A stretch of DNA of 64,000 nt, taken from positions 25,099 through 89,098 of the forward strand of contig JAFUJR010000017.1 in the NCBI GenBank assembly GCA_017468085.1, read 5' to 3'. The position numbers and the translations under genes are program-made. The stretch is from Clostridia bacterium (GTDB lineage Bacteria > Bacillota > Clostridia > Christensenellales > Borkfalkiaceae). The notes beneath the pieces are model-generated. The model was not told where the DNA came from. It searched no databases and worked only from the letters and a program-made list of their open reading frames with translations. Shown here one piece after another: positions 6,937 to 15,437 of this stretch; position 1 is the first letter of the stretch; each line of letters opens with the position of its first letter.

Positions 6937-8172
6937 ATGGATAGGAAAGATTATTTTAAGTTGATATTTGGAAATGAATATTATACGATTAAAGATTTGA
7001 GATATAATAAAAAATTGGGCTTTTTATTTTCAAAGGATGAGTTGGAGCAATTTTTTGATGAAAAAGAAAAATTAATTGAAGAAAATAATAGGCACATTAA
7101 AAATTTGCCGTTAAAAACTTTTAATTCCAAATATCTCTTCTTTGTTAGGGGGAAATATTTGCTTGAAAATTATAAAGAATATTTGTCAACGTTTATAGAA
7201 GATCTTGAATTAAATCAACAAACACTGTTTGAAAGAAATATCGAGGATATTTTAATGTCAAGAGCCTTTTCTGAAGTGGAGGGAACACTTAATGTTGAAA
7301 ACGTTCCAACGACGCGCAAACAGATAAAACAAATTTATCAAAAAAGAATTTTAACTAGTAAAAATGACATTATTGTAAAAAATATGTTAGATGCGATGAG
7401 TTTTATTGTAAAAGAAAAACCTGCATTTAATAAAGATAATCTTTTAAAATTATATAATATCTTGAGTGAAAATTGTTTAGAGGAGGACTGTCGGTTAAAA
7501 GAGGGGTGTTATTATCGTGATGAGGGAGTGATTATTGGTGGGTTTGAAGGCGCGCCCGAAGCGATTATAGAAGAGTGTATGGATAGTTTATTTGCTTTTG
7601 TAAATAATCCTGAAAACATACAAGAATACGATGCGCTCCTACCCCATATATGCCATTATTATATTTTATATATCCATCCGTATTTCGATTATAACGGAAG
7701 AACGGCAAGAATGGTTTCTTTTTGGTTGAATTATATTTTTGATATTAATGACGCTCCCTTATTTATGAGCGAGGCCATCAACGATAACAAGAAAGAATAT
7801 TACGATGCTATTATCAATACGAGAAACACACACAACGATCTAACTTATTTTTTGGGGTATATCTTGGAAACCGCCATTAAATATAGTTTAGTATATAAAA
7901 ATTTGGAAAACGTGAAAGAATTGTTGTCCAAAACAGGGGACACGCTTACTTCCACCGAATGGGGATATCTTAAAAAAATAATTGTTCATAATTCAACAGG
8001 ATATTTTACCTACAAAGACTTTTTAAATTATATTCATAGTACTATGACAAAGCAAGGCGGGTTAAAAAAATTAAACACATTTGTAGAATATAATATTTTA
8101 ATTAAAGATGTAAATAAGAAAAAAGAAAATATTTACAAAGTTAACCCTGAAATTTTAATTTATGAATTTTAA
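6937..8172 (+). CDS. Fic family protein (class II, with inhibitory helix)
   Basis: The 411-aa protein has the Fic active-site loop HPYFDYNGRTAR (247-258), close to HPFxxGNGRxxR but with Tyr where the first Gly of GNGR usually is. A sequence like the inhibitory motif, FSEVEGT (111-117), lies N-terminal, as in class II Fic proteins that block themselves with a Glu (E115). Fic enzymes usually transfer AMP from ATP to a target protein. The C-terminal 90 residues look like a winged helix (TSTEWGYLKKIIVHNSTGYFTYKDFL), common in Fic-wHTH proteins. The gene is strikingly AT-rich compared with its neighbours and lies between 57-bp direct repeats, which suggests transfer. SD AAGGGGA. Confidence 0.92.
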   Translation: MDRKDYFKLIFGNEYYTIKDLRYNKKLGFLFSKDELEQFFDEKEKLIEENNRHIKNLPLKTFNSKYLFFVRGKYLLENYKEYLSTFIEDLELNQQTLFERNIEDILMSRAFSEVEGTLNVENVPTTRKQIKQIYQKRILTSKNDIIVKNMLDAMSFIVKEKPAFNKDNLLKLYNILSENCLEEDCRLKEGCYYRDEGVIIGGFEGAPEAIIEECMDSLFAFVNNPENIQEYDALLPHICHYYILYIHPYFDYNGRTARMVSFWLNYIFDINDAPLFMSEAINDNKKEYYDAIINTRNTHNDLTYFLGYILETAIKYSLVYKNLENVKELLSKTGDTLTSTEWGYLKKIIVHNSTGYFTYKDFLNYIHSTMTKQGGLKKLNTFVEYNILIKDVNKKKENIYKVNPEILIYEF

Positions 8173-8190
8173 AACAATAAATAAAACTTA

Positions 8191-8247
8191 CACACTTCCA
8201 CCACCTTGAATTGTAAGGTATATGGAAGTGTGTTTTGCTTTTTCGGG
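8191..8247 (+). repeat. 57-bp direct repeat with nested hairpin, right of Fic gene
   Basis: It is identical to 6596-6652, 1,595 bp downstream in the same orientation, and begins 18 nt after the Fic stop. It can act as the Fic terminator. Confidence 0.9.
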
Positions 8248-8287
8248 GGGGATTTTGCCTTAATTGCAAGGGGGTTACGGAATTACC

Positions 8288-8453
8288 CTATCTTATATAT
8301 TCATCCGTATTTCCATTATAACGGAAGGACGGTGAGAATGGTTTCTTTTTGGCTGAATTATCTCTTTGAAATTAACGATGCACCTTTGTTTATGAGCGAG
8401 TCTATCAACGACAATAAAAAGATTATTATAACGCCATTGTCAATACGAGAAAC
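8288..8453 (+). pseudogene. Remnant of a second Fic gene
   Basis: The translation contains YIHPYFHYNGRTVRMVSFWL and INDAPLFMSESINDNK, clearly homologous to residues 243-290 of the intact Fic, but with His for Asp in the motif. A 1-nt deletion near 8416 shifts the frame; the next frame continues KDYYNAIVNTRNT before homology stops. The N- and C-terminal parts are missing. The preceding 40 bp resemble the DNA after the left 57-bp repeat, so this is a collapsed second copy of the whole module. Confidence 0.85.
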
Positions 8454-8462
8454 ACCTTCCCC

Positions 8463-8861
8463 TTGACGTGCGCGGAAATGCAAGCATTTATGGAATACGT
8501 ATATGAAGCGCTGGCGTTAGACAACGACAGCATTGTTTACCGCGTAGGCGATACGGCGTTTGCATACGAGGATAACTCGACGGGCGAATTGGTGATTTGG
8601 GACAGAGCAACGGAAATCCGCCAAACGATTGCGGTTGGGGATAAAATTCAAACGGCTGTAAAAAATTGGCATATTATGTTTACGGAAGATAAAAATTATC
8701 AATCCGCTTGCTTTCAAGTAAACACGGCGGAAGGCACGTATTATATCGGCTACGATGAGAAAAATCCCGCCAAGACTTGGAGCGAATATTCTACGACGCC
8801 CTTTGAAAAAGAGGAAGAGTTGGACGCGTATTACGTGCTGTTGAGAAACACGCAAAAATAA
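8463..8861 (+). CDS. Hypothetical protein, probably 5'-truncated at the Fic remnant
   Basis: About 132 aa of unknown family, with GDTAFAYEDNSTGELVIWD and NTAEGTYYIGYDEKNPAKTW. It has normal GC and codon use for the region, unlike the Fic DNA. The reading frame is open upstream into the second frame of the Fic remnant (to about 8418), so the native start has been lost. The candidate TTG (8463) and ATG (8478) both lack a ribosome site. It may be silent. The right part ends with a copy of the dispersed GTACGCG motif and a terminator. Confidence 0.5.
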   Translation: MTCAEMQAFMEYVYEALALDNDSIVYRVGDTAFAYEDNSTGELVIWDRATEIRQTIAVGDKIQTAVKNWHIMFTEDKNYQSACFQVNTAEGTYYIGYDEKNPAKTWSEYSTTPFEKEEELDAYYVLLRNTQK

Positions 8862-8880
8862 CGTAAAAATGCAAAATAAT

Positions 8881-8900
8881 CCACCCATGTACGCGGTGAA
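8881..8900 (+). repeat. Dispersed GTACGCG(K)TGAA motif, copy 2
   Basis: CCACCCATGTACGCGGTGAA lies just after a stop codon, as in copy 1. Confidence 0.7.
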
Positions 8901-8929
8901 TAAAAATTCGCGTTTACAATCGGACCAAA

Positions 8930-8987
8930 AGAAGAATTGCAGTTTTTTACTTAACGGTAAAGAGTTGCAATTCTTTACTTTTTTTTC
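8930..8987 (+). terminator. Terminator with long hairpin
   Basis: AAGAATTGCA and TTGCAATTCTT pair across about 26 nt and are followed by TTACTTTTTTTT. Confidence 0.75.
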
Positions 8988-8994
8988 GTGTGTA

Positions 8995-9023
8995 TTGACA
9001 AAATATTAAAAAAAATATAAAAT
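8995..9023 (+). promoter_or_regulatory. Promoter of the phosphoesterase lipoprotein
   Basis: TTGACA (8995-9000) and TAAAAT (9018-9023) are separated by 17 nt. Confidence 0.65.
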
Positions 9024-9096
9024 AAAAACAGAATCGTGCTACATTTCTATTTGTTTCTATGATACAATTAAAAGGTAAAAAGGAGAGTGTTAGCGT

Positions 9097-11100
9097 ATGC
9101 AGAAATTCAAAAAACTCATTTTAACGGCATTATCTCTGTGCTTTGCCGCTTCGCTTTCGTTGGCGGTGGCTTGCGGCGGAGGCGGCAATCATAACGATAC
9201 GGGTAGCGTGGGCGGTTCGTCTAATACGGCTTCGTCCGACGACGGCTCGTCAGAGATTGTTCTCCCCGACGATGATTCTTCCGATACGGCGGAGCACGTT
9301 TGCGTAACGGAGGGCGCATGGGTAAGCGACAGCGACGGGCATTGGATCGTTTGCACGTGCGGCGAGGCAGTAGAATACGCAGAGCATACGACGGAGGGGC
9401 TTTATTGCGAGAGTAAGCCCGTCTGCGACGTTTGTGAAGCGGAGTACGGCAAGGCTTCGGGGCATAGCTACGGCACGCTGACCGACGGAGAGGCGGGGGA
9501 GGCGTATTATTGTGCGTGCGGCGCTTACGTAACTAACGCCGACTTAACGGATTTTACCGTTTCCGTGGCGGAAGGGAAAGACCCTATCGTGTTGCAGCTT
9601 TCCGACCCTCAAATGTGGGACGCGCAAAACGTAGAGGAATATTGCTATCAATATATTCGCGAAACGGTGGAGGCGACCAAGCCCGATTTGATTATCGTAA
9701 CGGGCGACCTCGTATACGGAAAATTTGACGATAACGGGGCGATTTTCGCCGATTATATCCGCTTTATGGAAAGTTTTCAAATCCCTTGGGCGCCCGTGTT
9801 CGGCAACCATGACAACGAGAGCTTGATGGGCGTAGATTGGCAATGCAAACAGCTTGAAGCGGCGGAATATTGTCTATTTAAGCAGGGTGAAATAACGGGA
9901 AACGGCAATTATTCCGTGGGTATCGTGCAAGGCGGAAAGCTTTTGCGCGCGTTCTATATGATGGACTCCAACGGCTGTTCCGCACCGATGACGAGCGATA
10001 ACGGCGATACGATCACGCCCGAGGCGGGAACGAACGAAGTTCAAAAGAGCAACGGATTTGCGCTTGACCAAGTGCTTTGGTATAAAAGAAAGATAACCGC
10101 TCTGCACGAGATATTCCCCGACGTAAAAATTTCGTTTGCATACCATATCCAGCAATCGATTTTTAGCGACGTACCCAAGAAATACAGCGAGTATAGCCAA
10201 ACGGTAAAACCCGGTTCTTCTTCCGAATTAAAAAAGCCCCTTAACTTGGATACCTTGGAAACGGCGGACGAAACGGACTTCGGTTACGTTGCCAGATTGC
10301 CGAAAGGCGCGTGGGGCACGAAGGACAACTATATCAGCGAAATGAAGAAGTTGGGCGTGGATTCTATTTTCGTCGGGCACGAGCATTGCAACAGCTACAG
10401 CATCGTTTACGAGGGTATTCGTTTCCAATACGGGCAAAAATCTTCCCGTTACGACAGATATAATTGGCTGACAGCCGACGGCACAATCGTTGGAGGCTAC
10501 GGTTCGGCTATGCCCGAAACGGCAACGCCTCTTATGGGCGGCACGGTTATTCCTCTTTCTCAGGAGGACGGCGCAGTGGAAACGGGGTATATCTATTACT
10601 GCGGCGATCCGTTCAATCCCGAAACCGAAGAACCCGACCCCACGCCTGTGGTAAACGGTTTGCAGTTCGGTACGGATTTGACGGTGCATACTGCGGGCAC
10701 GGTGGAAGCGGTTGTTTATGCAGAGGGTATCAACGCGTATAAATACACCTCGCAGACAGATTATAACAAGCTGTATATCGACCCCGAATTATTGAAAGGG
10801 AAAACGGAAATTTCCTTCAAAATTTTGGTGGAAACGGAAGCTGTGGACGCAAGCGGAGAGGGTGTGCCCGAATTTGCAATTCGTATCAAACCCAACGATT
10901 TGACAAATCAAATCACGGGCTCTGCCAACGGATATATATACTATAACGTCGGCGGCGAAGGGGATTTGAACGTAACCCTCAACGAGTGGAAAACGGTAAC
11001 GATAGATATTTCGCAATTTGGCGACGCGTGCACGGAATTTTCCATTTATCTCTTTGCCCTCAACAACACGGTGTACGTGCGCGATATCGCCGTAGCATGA
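9097..11100 (+). CDS. Calcineurin-like metallophosphoesterase lipoprotein
   Basis: This 667-aa protein is a putative surface lipoprotein: a signal peptide ends at C26 (LAVAC), and a Ser/Asp-rich linker follows. Residues about 68-150 hold a Cys/His-rich stretch (HVCVTEGAW, CTCGEAVEYAEH, CDVCEAEYG) like small repeats seen in surface proteins of gut Clostridia. The metallophosphoesterase core (about 165-475) shows LQLSDPQMW, VTGDLVYG, VFGNHDNE and VGHEHCN, the metal-binding motifs of the Mre11/PhoD-like class, with Gln rather than His in the first motif. A C-terminal beta-sandwich (about 520-667) may bind carbohydrate. Substrate unknown; Icc- or purple-phosphatase-like. SD AAAGGAGAG. Confidence 0.88.
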   Translation: MQKFKKLILTALSLCFAASLSLAVACGGGGNHNDTGSVGGSSNTASSDDGSSEIVLPDDDSSDTAEHVCVTEGAWVSDSDGHWIVCTCGEAVEYAEHTTEGLYCESKPVCDVCEAEYGKASGHSYGTLTDGEAGEAYYCACGAYVTNADLTDFTVSVAEGKDPIVLQLSDPQMWDAQNVEEYCYQYIRETVEATKPDLIIVTGDLVYGKFDDNGAIFADYIRFMESFQIPWAPVFGNHDNESLMGVDWQCKQLEAAEYCLFKQGEITGNGNYSVGIVQGGKLLRAFYMMDSNGCSAPMTSDNGDTITPEAGTNEVQKSNGFALDQVLWYKRKITALHEIFPDVKISFAYHIQQSIFSDVPKKYSEYSQTVKPGSSSELKKPLNLDTLETADETDFGYVARLPKGAWGTKDNYISEMKKLGVDSIFVGHEHCNSYSIVYEGIRFQYGQKSSRYDRYNWLTADGTIVGGYGSAMPETATPLMGGTVIPLSQEDGAVETGYIYYCGDPFNPETEEPDPTPVVNGLQFGTDLTVHTAGTVEAVVYAEGINAYKYTSQTDYNKLYIDPELLKGKTEISFKILVETEAVDASGEGVPEFAIRIKPNDLTNQITGSANGYIYYNVGGEGDLNVTLNEWKTVTIDISQFGDACTEFSIYLFALNNTVYVRDIAVA

Positions 11101-11132
11101 CGAAAAACTTTGCGAACGATGGATGATTGTAA

Positions 11133-11163
11133 AAAAAAGAGAGGCGTACAGCCTCTCTTTTTT
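11133..11163 (+). terminator. Terminator of the phosphoesterase gene
   Basis: AAAGAGAGGC, loop GTACA, GCCTCTCTTTTTT. T-runs on both sides. Confidence 0.9.
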
Positions 11164-11183
11164 ACGTAAAACACAAAACGAGC

Positions 11184-11203
11184 CGCCCGTGTACGCGTTG
11201 AAA
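11184..11203 (+). repeat. Dispersed GTACGCGTTGAA motif, copy 3
   Basis: CGCCCGTGTACGCGTTGAAA lies in the gap between convergent genes. Confidence 0.65.
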
Positions 11204-11277
11204 GTGGAGATTCACACCATAAGCGGCGAAATAGGCAATGCAAGGCAGGTAGTAAGGTTGGGTGCAGACTCAGCCAG

Positions 11278-11316
11278 CAAAACGCCCCGAAACCAAGGTA
11301 CGGCTTCGGGGCGTTA
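11278..11316 (-). terminator. Terminator of the DUF1538/PII-like operon
   Basis: An 11-bp stem AACGCCCCGAA/TTCGGGGCGTT with a 13-nt loop, 17 nt after the last stop of the minus-strand operon. A short T-run follows on the minus strand. Confidence 0.75.
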
Positions 11317-11332
11317 CGTTTATCTAAACGAA

Positions 11333-11677
11333 TTATTTTTCGCTTTTTTCGGCGGACGTATCGTTGGGGGTAGCAAGCCCGACTACGCTTTCTACGGGCA
11401 CGGAAAAGGCAATGCCTTGTCCCGGCGTATCCAATCCGACCTCTTTATACAGGGCGTGCAAAACGCCGTCTTTGAGTTTTTTCGGTACTAAAATCATAAC
11501 GATTTCTTTTTCGGGGTGGATGGTAATATGGAAGAATTTTTCCGCTTCTTTACTTGCCGTACCGCGCGCGTTGATGACCGTACCGCCGCGCGCGCCCAAT
11601 CTTTTTGCCGCGTCCATGACCGCTTCGCTGTAACCGCTGTTTACGATACAAAAAATCGCTTCGTGATTATATTGCAT
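11333..11677 (-). CDS. PII-like regulatory protein, second of pair
   Basis: The 114-aa protein has a PII-like ferredoxin fold pattern: AIFCIVNSGYSEAVMDAAKRLGARGGTVINARG, a short loop, then HPEKEIVMILVPKKLKDGVL and the ending GQGIAFSVPVESVVGL. It lacks the uridylylation Tyr of classical GlnB. PII-like proteins bind small ligands and gate transporters or enzymes. It is last in an operon with another PII-like gene and a DUF1538 membrane protein, so it probably senses a ligand for that transporter. Confidence 0.8.
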   Translation of the reverse strand: MQYNHEAIFCIVNSGYSEAVMDAAKRLGARGGTVINARGTASKEAEKFFHITIHPEKEIVMILVPKKLKDGVLHALYKEVGLDTPGQGIAFSVPVESVVGLATPNDTSAEKSEK

Positions 11678-11712
11678 ACAATTTTCCTCCTAAGAAGATA
11701 TTTTAGAAAGGC

Positions 11713-12150
11713 TCACGCCCGATGATTGCTTAAAAAACGATACATTGCCACGCCGATCACGCTGGACATCGGCACGGTGAAGGCAATCCCTTTGCCCCGC
11801 TTTAAGGTGTTAAATTTATCCTCGATAGCGTGCAGAGCCTCTTCGGCTTTGTCCTCGCGTACGATACTGAAAATCACGCTCTTATCCGCGTCGTCTAAGC
11901 CGAGCATATGCAGCGTTTCGTTGGTGGCAGTGCCCTGCGCCAATACGGCGGTTTGCAAATTGACCTCGTACGCCGTCAAGAGGTCCATAAAGAATTCCGT
12001 TTTACTGCGGTTGATGACGGTGATTAAAATTTTCAGCTTACGGAAGCCGTCGTCCACGGGCGGTTTTTTCTTTGCCACAGGCTTTCTTTTTGCGTTTTTT
12101 TGCACGGTTTTGCTTGCGCTGTTTTCCGTGGTATTTTCAATTGATTGCAT
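11713..12150 (-). CDS. PII-like regulatory protein, first of pair
   Basis: The 145-aa protein has a Lys-rich N-terminal tail of about 35 residues, then a PII-like core (LKILITVINRSKTEFFMDLLTAYEVNLQTAVLAQGTA) ending in GKGIAFTVPMSSVIGVAMYRFL. It shares the GxGIAFxVPxxSVxGxA ending with its neighbour, so the two are paralogues and may form heterotrimers (inference). The start ATG sits directly after GGAGGGGGCAGGT, which supplies the ribosome site and overlaps a variant of the dispersed motif. It lies 15 nt after the DUF1538 gene. Confidence 0.8.
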   Translation of the reverse strand: MQSIENTTENSASKTVQKNAKRKPVAKKKPPVDDGFRKLKILITVINRSKTEFFMDLLTAYEVNLQTAVLAQGTATNETLHMLGLDDADKSVIFSIVREDKAEEALHAIEDKFNTLKRGKGIAFTVPMSSVIGVAMYRFLSNHRA

Positions 12151-12165
12151 ACCTGCCCCCTCCGT

Positions 12166-13713
12166 TTACATAAATTTGATAATTTGCTGGTCGTCTTTGT
12201 CCAAAATGCGGCGCATAGAAATTTTTTCTTTCAGCCGTTTGGAAACAACCGCTCTGAAACCAAGCGTTTGAATGGTGATAAGCGGCGTCATAGCAACCAT
12301 CGCAACGATACCGAACGCGTCGGTGAGAACGGCGGCGGAGCTATCTCCGTTTACCGCAAAGCAAAGCCCGATAACAAAAGGCAGAATAAACGTGGAAGTG
12401 AGCGGCCCGCTGGCTACGCCGCCCGAGTCGAACGCGATTGCCGTGTAAATCTTGGGTACGAAGAAAGACAAGCCCAAGGACAAAATATACCCCGGCACAA
12501 GATAATACAAAATCGAGAAGGAGAAAAACACACGGATAACCGAAAGCGCGATAGACACACCCACGCCCACCGAAAGGGCGATGAGCATCGAACGCTTGGT
12601 GATCGCGCCGCCCGTAACCGTTTCTACTTGCTTGTTCAATACGTGAATGGCAGGCTCTGCCAAAACGACGGTCAAGCCGAGTACGAACGCGAGGATAGCG
12701 ACCAACCATTTTTCAGCATTTGCAAGCTGATACCCCATCTTAAAGCCGATGGCGGTAAAGCCGATTTCCACGGCGGAAAGGAAGATAACAAGACCGAAAT
12801 AGGTATAAAAAATACCGATGATGATCTGCTTTACTTTGCGTTTTGAGGAGCGCATAAAAATCGCTTGTAATACAAAGAAGAACACGACGATAGGCGCAAG
12901 CGCGATGGCTACGTTTTTCAAGGTATCCAAAATCGCGTAGGGCGCGTGTCCCAAATTTAAAGCGTACTGCGCCGCAAATTCCGTGCCGTCCGCGCCCAAA
13001 ACCGGGTCGCCCGTTGCCGTCAAGCCCAAAATCATTACGGCGATGATCGGCCCGATAGAACAAAGCGCGATAAAACCGAAGCTGCTTTCTCTGTCGCGTT
13101 TGTCGCCAAGCACGGTGGATACGCCAAGCCCCAGCGCCATGATGAAAGGAACTGTGATGGGCCCCGTCGTTACGCCGCCCGAGTCAAATCCGAGGGGTAA
13201 AAATCCTTCTTTCCCTTGCACGATAAGCAAGGTTACGATAGAAAACAAAAGCGCGTAGAAGAAGGTGAGCATTTTGGAAAGGCTGATTTTAAACACGACT
13301 TTCAAAATAGAAAGGACCAAAAAGATACCTACGCCCATACCGATGGCAATGATGAGCGCCCACTTCCCGCCGACGACGATGTCGCCAACCTGCCGCGCAA
13401 GTACGGTAAGGTCGGGCTCGGCAATCGTAATAAACACGCCCATCACGAGGCAGATAATTAAAAGCGTGTTAAATTTCCCCGATTTCGACAAGCCTGAACC
13501 GATCTGTTCGCCCATAGGCGTCATAGCGATGTCCGCGCCGAGGTTAAAAAGCGCCATGCCGAGAATAAGCGCGAGCGCGCAACATATAAACACGACGGTT
13601 TCCGTCGGCGAAAAGGAAATGAGGGGGGTAAAGTTGAGGATAAGCACGATTGCCGTTACGGGTAAAACCGAAACGGTAGATTCCGCTAATTTTTTAAGTA
13701 ACGCTTTCCACAT
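12166..13713 (-). CDS. DUF1538 family membrane transporter (two repeats)
   Basis: The 515-aa protein has about 12-14 membrane helices in two homologous halves. Each half carries the same signature: GFDSGGVTTGPITVPF (about 176-191) and AFDSGGVASGPLTSTF (about 425-440), and each has an AEP-containing helix (TIAEPDLTVLARQV, VLAEPAIHVLNKQV). This is the DUF1538 fold, a predicted transporter of unknown substrate. The SD AAAGGAGGC precedes the ATG. It heads an operon with two PII-like proteins, like AmtB with GlnK, so its activity is likely gated by them (inference from context). Confidence 0.87.
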   Translation of the reverse strand: MWKALLKKLAESTVSVLPVTAIVLILNFTPLISFSPTETVVFICCALALILGMALFNLGADIAMTPMGEQIGSGLSKSGKFNTLLIICLVMGVFITIAEPDLTVLARQVGDIVVGGKWALIIAIGMGVGIFLVLSILKVVFKISLSKMLTFFYALLFSIVTLLIVQGKEGFLPLGFDSGGVTTGPITVPFIMALGLGVSTVLGDKRDRESSFGFIALCSIGPIIAVMILGLTATGDPVLGADGTEFAAQYALNLGHAPYAILDTLKNVAIALAPIVVFFFVLQAIFMRSSKRKVKQIIIGIFYTYFGLVIFLSAVEIGFTAIGFKMGYQLANAEKWLVAILAFVLGLTVVLAEPAIHVLNKQVETVTGGAITKRSMLIALSVGVGVSIALSVIRVFFSFSILYYLVPGYILSLGLSFFVPKIYTAIAFDSGGVASGPLTSTFILPFVIGLCFAVNGDSSAAVLTDAFGIVAMVAMTPLITIQTLGFRAVVSKRLKEKISMRRILDKDDQQIIKFM

Positions 13714-13843
13714 ATCGCGCCTCGCCTCCTTTTTGAACGATATCTAACCCATTATAACATACCCGCGCCAAAAAAGCTAATAAAAACACGGGTAGGAATG
13801 CAAAAAAAGAGAAAAATAATCGCTGTTTTACGCTTGCAAATCA

Positions 13844-13872
13844 TTGACTTAATTTTTCTCATGTGTTATCAT
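13844..13872 (+). promoter_or_regulatory. Promoter of ilvE
   Basis: TTGACT (13844-13849) and TATCAT (13867-13872) are separated by 17 nt. A second weak TATAAT (13883-13888) lies just downstream. Confidence 0.65.
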
Positions 13873-13948
13873 AGTATTATCATATAATTAAATGGTGTAC
13901 GCGCGTTTAATTCAAAAAACGAATAAATCAAAAAAGAGGAAGAACGAT

Positions 13949-15010
13949 ATGGAAATCCGCATAGAGAGAACGAAAAACCCGAAAACGATGCCGCCTGAAA
14001 ACGAGCTTGGTTTCGGTAAGGTATTTACCGACCATATGCTCCTTGTCGATTGGGAGGAGGGCAAGGGTTGGTACGACGCGAGGATCGTGCCGTTCGGGCG
14101 CATTGATTTGCACCCTGCCTCCACCGTTTTGCATTACGGCGCGGAAATCTTCGAAGGGTTAAAGGTCTACCGCCGCGCAGACGGCGGCATTCAAATGTTC
14201 CGTCCGCAGGAAAACGTGAAGCGCATGAACAACTCTGCCGAACGTATGAGCCTGCCGCAGATGGATGAAAAGGATATGTTGGAGCTGATGACCGCCTTCG
14301 TCAAGTTGGAGGAAAAGTGGGTGCCTAAATCCTTTGGCACTTCCCTTTATCTCCGTCCGTTCATGTTCGGCAACGACGAAGCGCTTGGCGTGCACGCGGT
14401 GAAAAACGCGACCTTTATGATCATCGCTTCCCCGAGCGGCAGTTATTATAAAGAGGGAATCAATCCCGTAGGGATCATGATTGAAAACGAGGACGTGCGT
14501 ACCGTCCGCGGCGGCACGGGCTATGCAAAGTGCGGCGGCAACTACGCGGCGAGCACGAGAGCGGGCGAGCGCGCGGCGAAGAAGGGGTATTCGCAGGTGC
14601 TTTGGTTGGACGGCGTACATCGCAAGTACGTGGAAGAAGTGGGCGCGATGAACGTTATGTTTAAAATAAGCGGCGAAATCATCACCCCGATGCTTACGGG
14701 CTCTATTCTTCCCGGTATTACGCGCAAGAGCTGTATCGAGGTGCTGCGTAAGCTCGGCTATACGGTAACGGAACGGCTTTTTTCGATTGACGAGCTTGTA
14801 AAGGCGTTGGAAAACGGCACTTTGGAAGAGGCTTGGGGATGCGGTACGGCGGCTGTCGTTTCGCCCATCGGTAAACTTGCGTACAACGGCAAGGAATACG
14901 TCATCGGCGGCGGAAAAATCGGGGACGTAACGCAAAAATTGTACGATACGCTGACGGGAATCCAGTGGGGTAAAACCGCAGATTATTTTAATTGGGTGTA
15001 TAAACTGTAA
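13949..15010 (+). CDS. ilvE: Branched-chain amino acid aminotransferase
   Basis: The 353-aa protein is a fold-type IV PLP aminotransferase that makes Ile, Val and Leu from their 2-oxo acids with glutamate. It is of the longer eukaryotic-like type (IlvE II): HYGAEIFEGLKVYR, LYLRPFMFG, the PLP lysine K194 in GYAKCGGNYAAS, and EEVGAMNVMF. The ATG at 13949 follows AGAGGAAG; a longer ORF from 13892 has no ribosome site. It stands just before the T-box of the leu/ilv cluster and has its own promoter, so it may be expressed partly independently. Confidence 0.95.
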   Translation: MEIRIERTKNPKTMPPENELGFGKVFTDHMLLVDWEEGKGWYDARIVPFGRIDLHPASTVLHYGAEIFEGLKVYRRADGGIQMFRPQENVKRMNNSAERMSLPQMDEKDMLELMTAFVKLEEKWVPKSFGTSLYLRPFMFGNDEALGVHAVKNATFMIIASPSGSYYKEGINPVGIMIENEDVRTVRGGTGYAKCGGNYAASTRAGERAAKKGYSQVLWLDGVHRKYVEEVGAMNVMFKISGEIITPMLTGSILPGITRKSCIEVLRKLGYTVTERLFSIDELVKALENGTLEEAWGCGTAAVVSPIGKLAYNGKEYVIGGGKIGDVTQKLYDTLTGIQWGKTADYFNWVYKL

Positions 15011-15046
15011 AATTCTAAAAAAGCAAGAAAATCATAGCGCATTTCG

Positions 15047-15075
15047 TTGACAAACGCAAGCGCAATCAGTAAAAT
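15047..15075 (+). promoter_or_regulatory. Promoter of the leu/ilv operon, upstream of the T-box
   Basis: TTGACA (15047-15052) and TAAAAT (15070-15075) are separated by 17 nt. Transcription would begin just before the T-box stem I. Confidence 0.75.
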
Positions 15076-15094
15076 ATAAATATTAAAATATTTA

Positions 15095-15392
15095 TCAATA
15101 AAAAGGCAACGACGGGAACGAAATCCGCGCAAGGTCGCTTACAGAGAGTCGGCGGACGGTGCAAGCCGATAGGACGGCGCGGAAAATATCTCCTCCCCGA
15201 GCCGCCGACAGAACGGCAATGCGAAACTTGCTTAGTAGATTCGGACGGGTTCTCCCGTTATAGAGAAGTCTGTAAGGACGCGAGTGGGCGGGCAACCGTC
15301 AAACAGAGTGGTACCGCGGAGAAAAAATCTTCGTCTCTTTCGTATAGGCGTGTTGTAAGCGCGCTTATAGAAAGGGATTTTTTATTTTTATT
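15095..15392 (+). ncRNA. T-box leader of the leucine/isoleucine operon
   Basis: The hallmark AGAGTGGTACCGCGG (15305-15319) is the T-box/antiterminator sequence. Stem I can be drawn from CCGCGC/GCGCGG, with the conserved AGAGAG and GGTGCAAGCC elements of its apical part. The specifier bulge AAAATATCTCCTC contains CTC (Leu) and ATC (Ile); I cannot decide between them by eye. The terminator (15334-15390) pairs CTTTCGTATAGGCG with CGCTTATAGAAAG and ends in GATTTTTTATTTTT. Uncharged tRNA should favour antitermination and so leuA and downstream genes. Confidence 0.93.
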
Positions 15393-15437
15393 AAAGTAGG
15401 AGCCGATTGAACGGCTCTCGCTTGTTAAGGTTGGATT

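Noticed and set aside
12145-12846. 233-aa plus-strand ORF opposite DUF1538
   Set aside because: It is a shadow of the membrane protein gene: Asn/Lys/His-rich, no ribosome site, no recognisable domain.
14159-14935. 258-aa minus-strand ORF opposite ilvE
   Set aside because: Antisense shadow rich in Arg/His; ilvE has clear family motifs on the plus strand.
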